From: Setaria digitata
Lineage: Eukaryota; Nematoda; Chromadorea; Rhabditida; Setariidae
Direction: 5' to 3'
Assembly: GCA_003640385.1 (NCBI GenBank)
Contig: RCAB01000232.1
Span: forward strand, 33,395-97,394
Length of the DNA: 64,000 nucleotides
The notes under the pieces were generated by a model. The model was not told the DNA's origin. It saw only the letters and a list, made by a program, of their open reading frames with translations, and ran no database searches. Every line of letters begins with the position of its first letter. Position 1 is the first letter of the stretch. This document shows positions 63,765-64,000 of this stretch, piece after piece. A program made the position numbers and the translations under genes.

Positions 63765-63805
63765 ACAAGTAACAGTTACAGTAGCGGACTGTAACTGTTA
63801 CTTGT
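63765..63805. repeat. Perfect inverted repeat, 18-bp stem and 5-nt loop
   Basis: ACAAGTAACAGTTACAGT (63765-63782) is followed by AGCGG and its exact reverse complement (63788-63805). The arms contain GTAACAGTTAC, itself near-palindromic. No neighbouring gene edge explains it as a terminator; nematode nuclear genes do not use stem-loop terminators except histone genes, and none is seen here. Confidence 0.9.
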
Positions 63806-64000
63806 TTACTTATTGAGATAGGGTTCAAATATGTATTAAAGTCCAAAACATAAGATTAATGCACGATTTCTTGTTAGAAATTTACTTTTTAAATGATAAA
63901 AACTACTAGTAAGCGTAGTTAAGTAAATATTCCTTTGCTGAAAATGTTGAAAGAAGTAAGTACAACTTCGGAGGAGTAAGATGATAAACGTGATATTGTT

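Overview
This window is nuclear DNA from a nematode, most likely a filarial worm (Onchocercidae). The evidence is AT-rich sequence full of poly(T)/poly(A) runs, short coding exons split by small-to-medium introns with TTTCAG-type acceptors, and proteins that match nematode or animal families. At nearly every start codon there is a splice-acceptor-like sequence just upstream, as expected for spliced-leader trans-splicing. I cannot fix the species. I saw no bacterial-type operon, CRISPR array, rRNA or tRNA gene, and no intact transposon.

Layout, left to right. 1-2.1 kb: no recognisable gene. 2.1-2.9 kb (-): dynein light chain LC8. 2.9-6.2 kb: repeat-bearing spacer. 6.2-10.0 kb (-): Arp2/3 complex subunit 2, nine exons. 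13.0-18.4 kb (+): a sodium-coupled neurotransmitter/amino-acid transporter (SLC6/SNF), 15 exons. 18.4-23.3 kb: gene-poor. 23.3-26.1 kb (+): TMEM120 membrane protein, nine exons. 28.7-31.7 kb (-): mitochondrial pyruvate dehydrogenase kinase, nine exons, with an unusually short C terminus. 32-36.4 kb: fold-back and tandem repeats, an orphan open exon and a likely non-coding first exon. 36.4-39.7 kb (+): DEAD-box helicase CGH-1/DDX6. 40.5-41.3 kb: possible unassigned exons. 42.7-44.8 kb (-): FAM136A-like CX3C protein, divergent from 45.2-49.5 kb (+): kanadaptin (FHA domain). 51.0-52.5 kb (-): an unrecognised, heavily glycosylatable, cysteine-rich secreted protein. 53.9-58.5 kb (-): membrane-anchored histidine acid phosphatase. 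63.0-63.4 kb (-): small intronless hypothetical protein with two degron-like motifs at its C terminus.

Most genes are conserved single-copy housekeeping genes (cytoskeleton, RNA decay and storage, mitochondrial metabolism, splicing-associated factors) with no obvious shared pathway. All gene models were assembled by hand from reading frame, splice phase and remembered family sequence. Exon edges are therefore predictions, but frame closes exactly in every multi-exon model. The least described objects are the secreted protein at 51-52.5 kb, the degron-bearing ORF at 63 kb, and the fold-back repeats at 32.4 and 63.8 kb.
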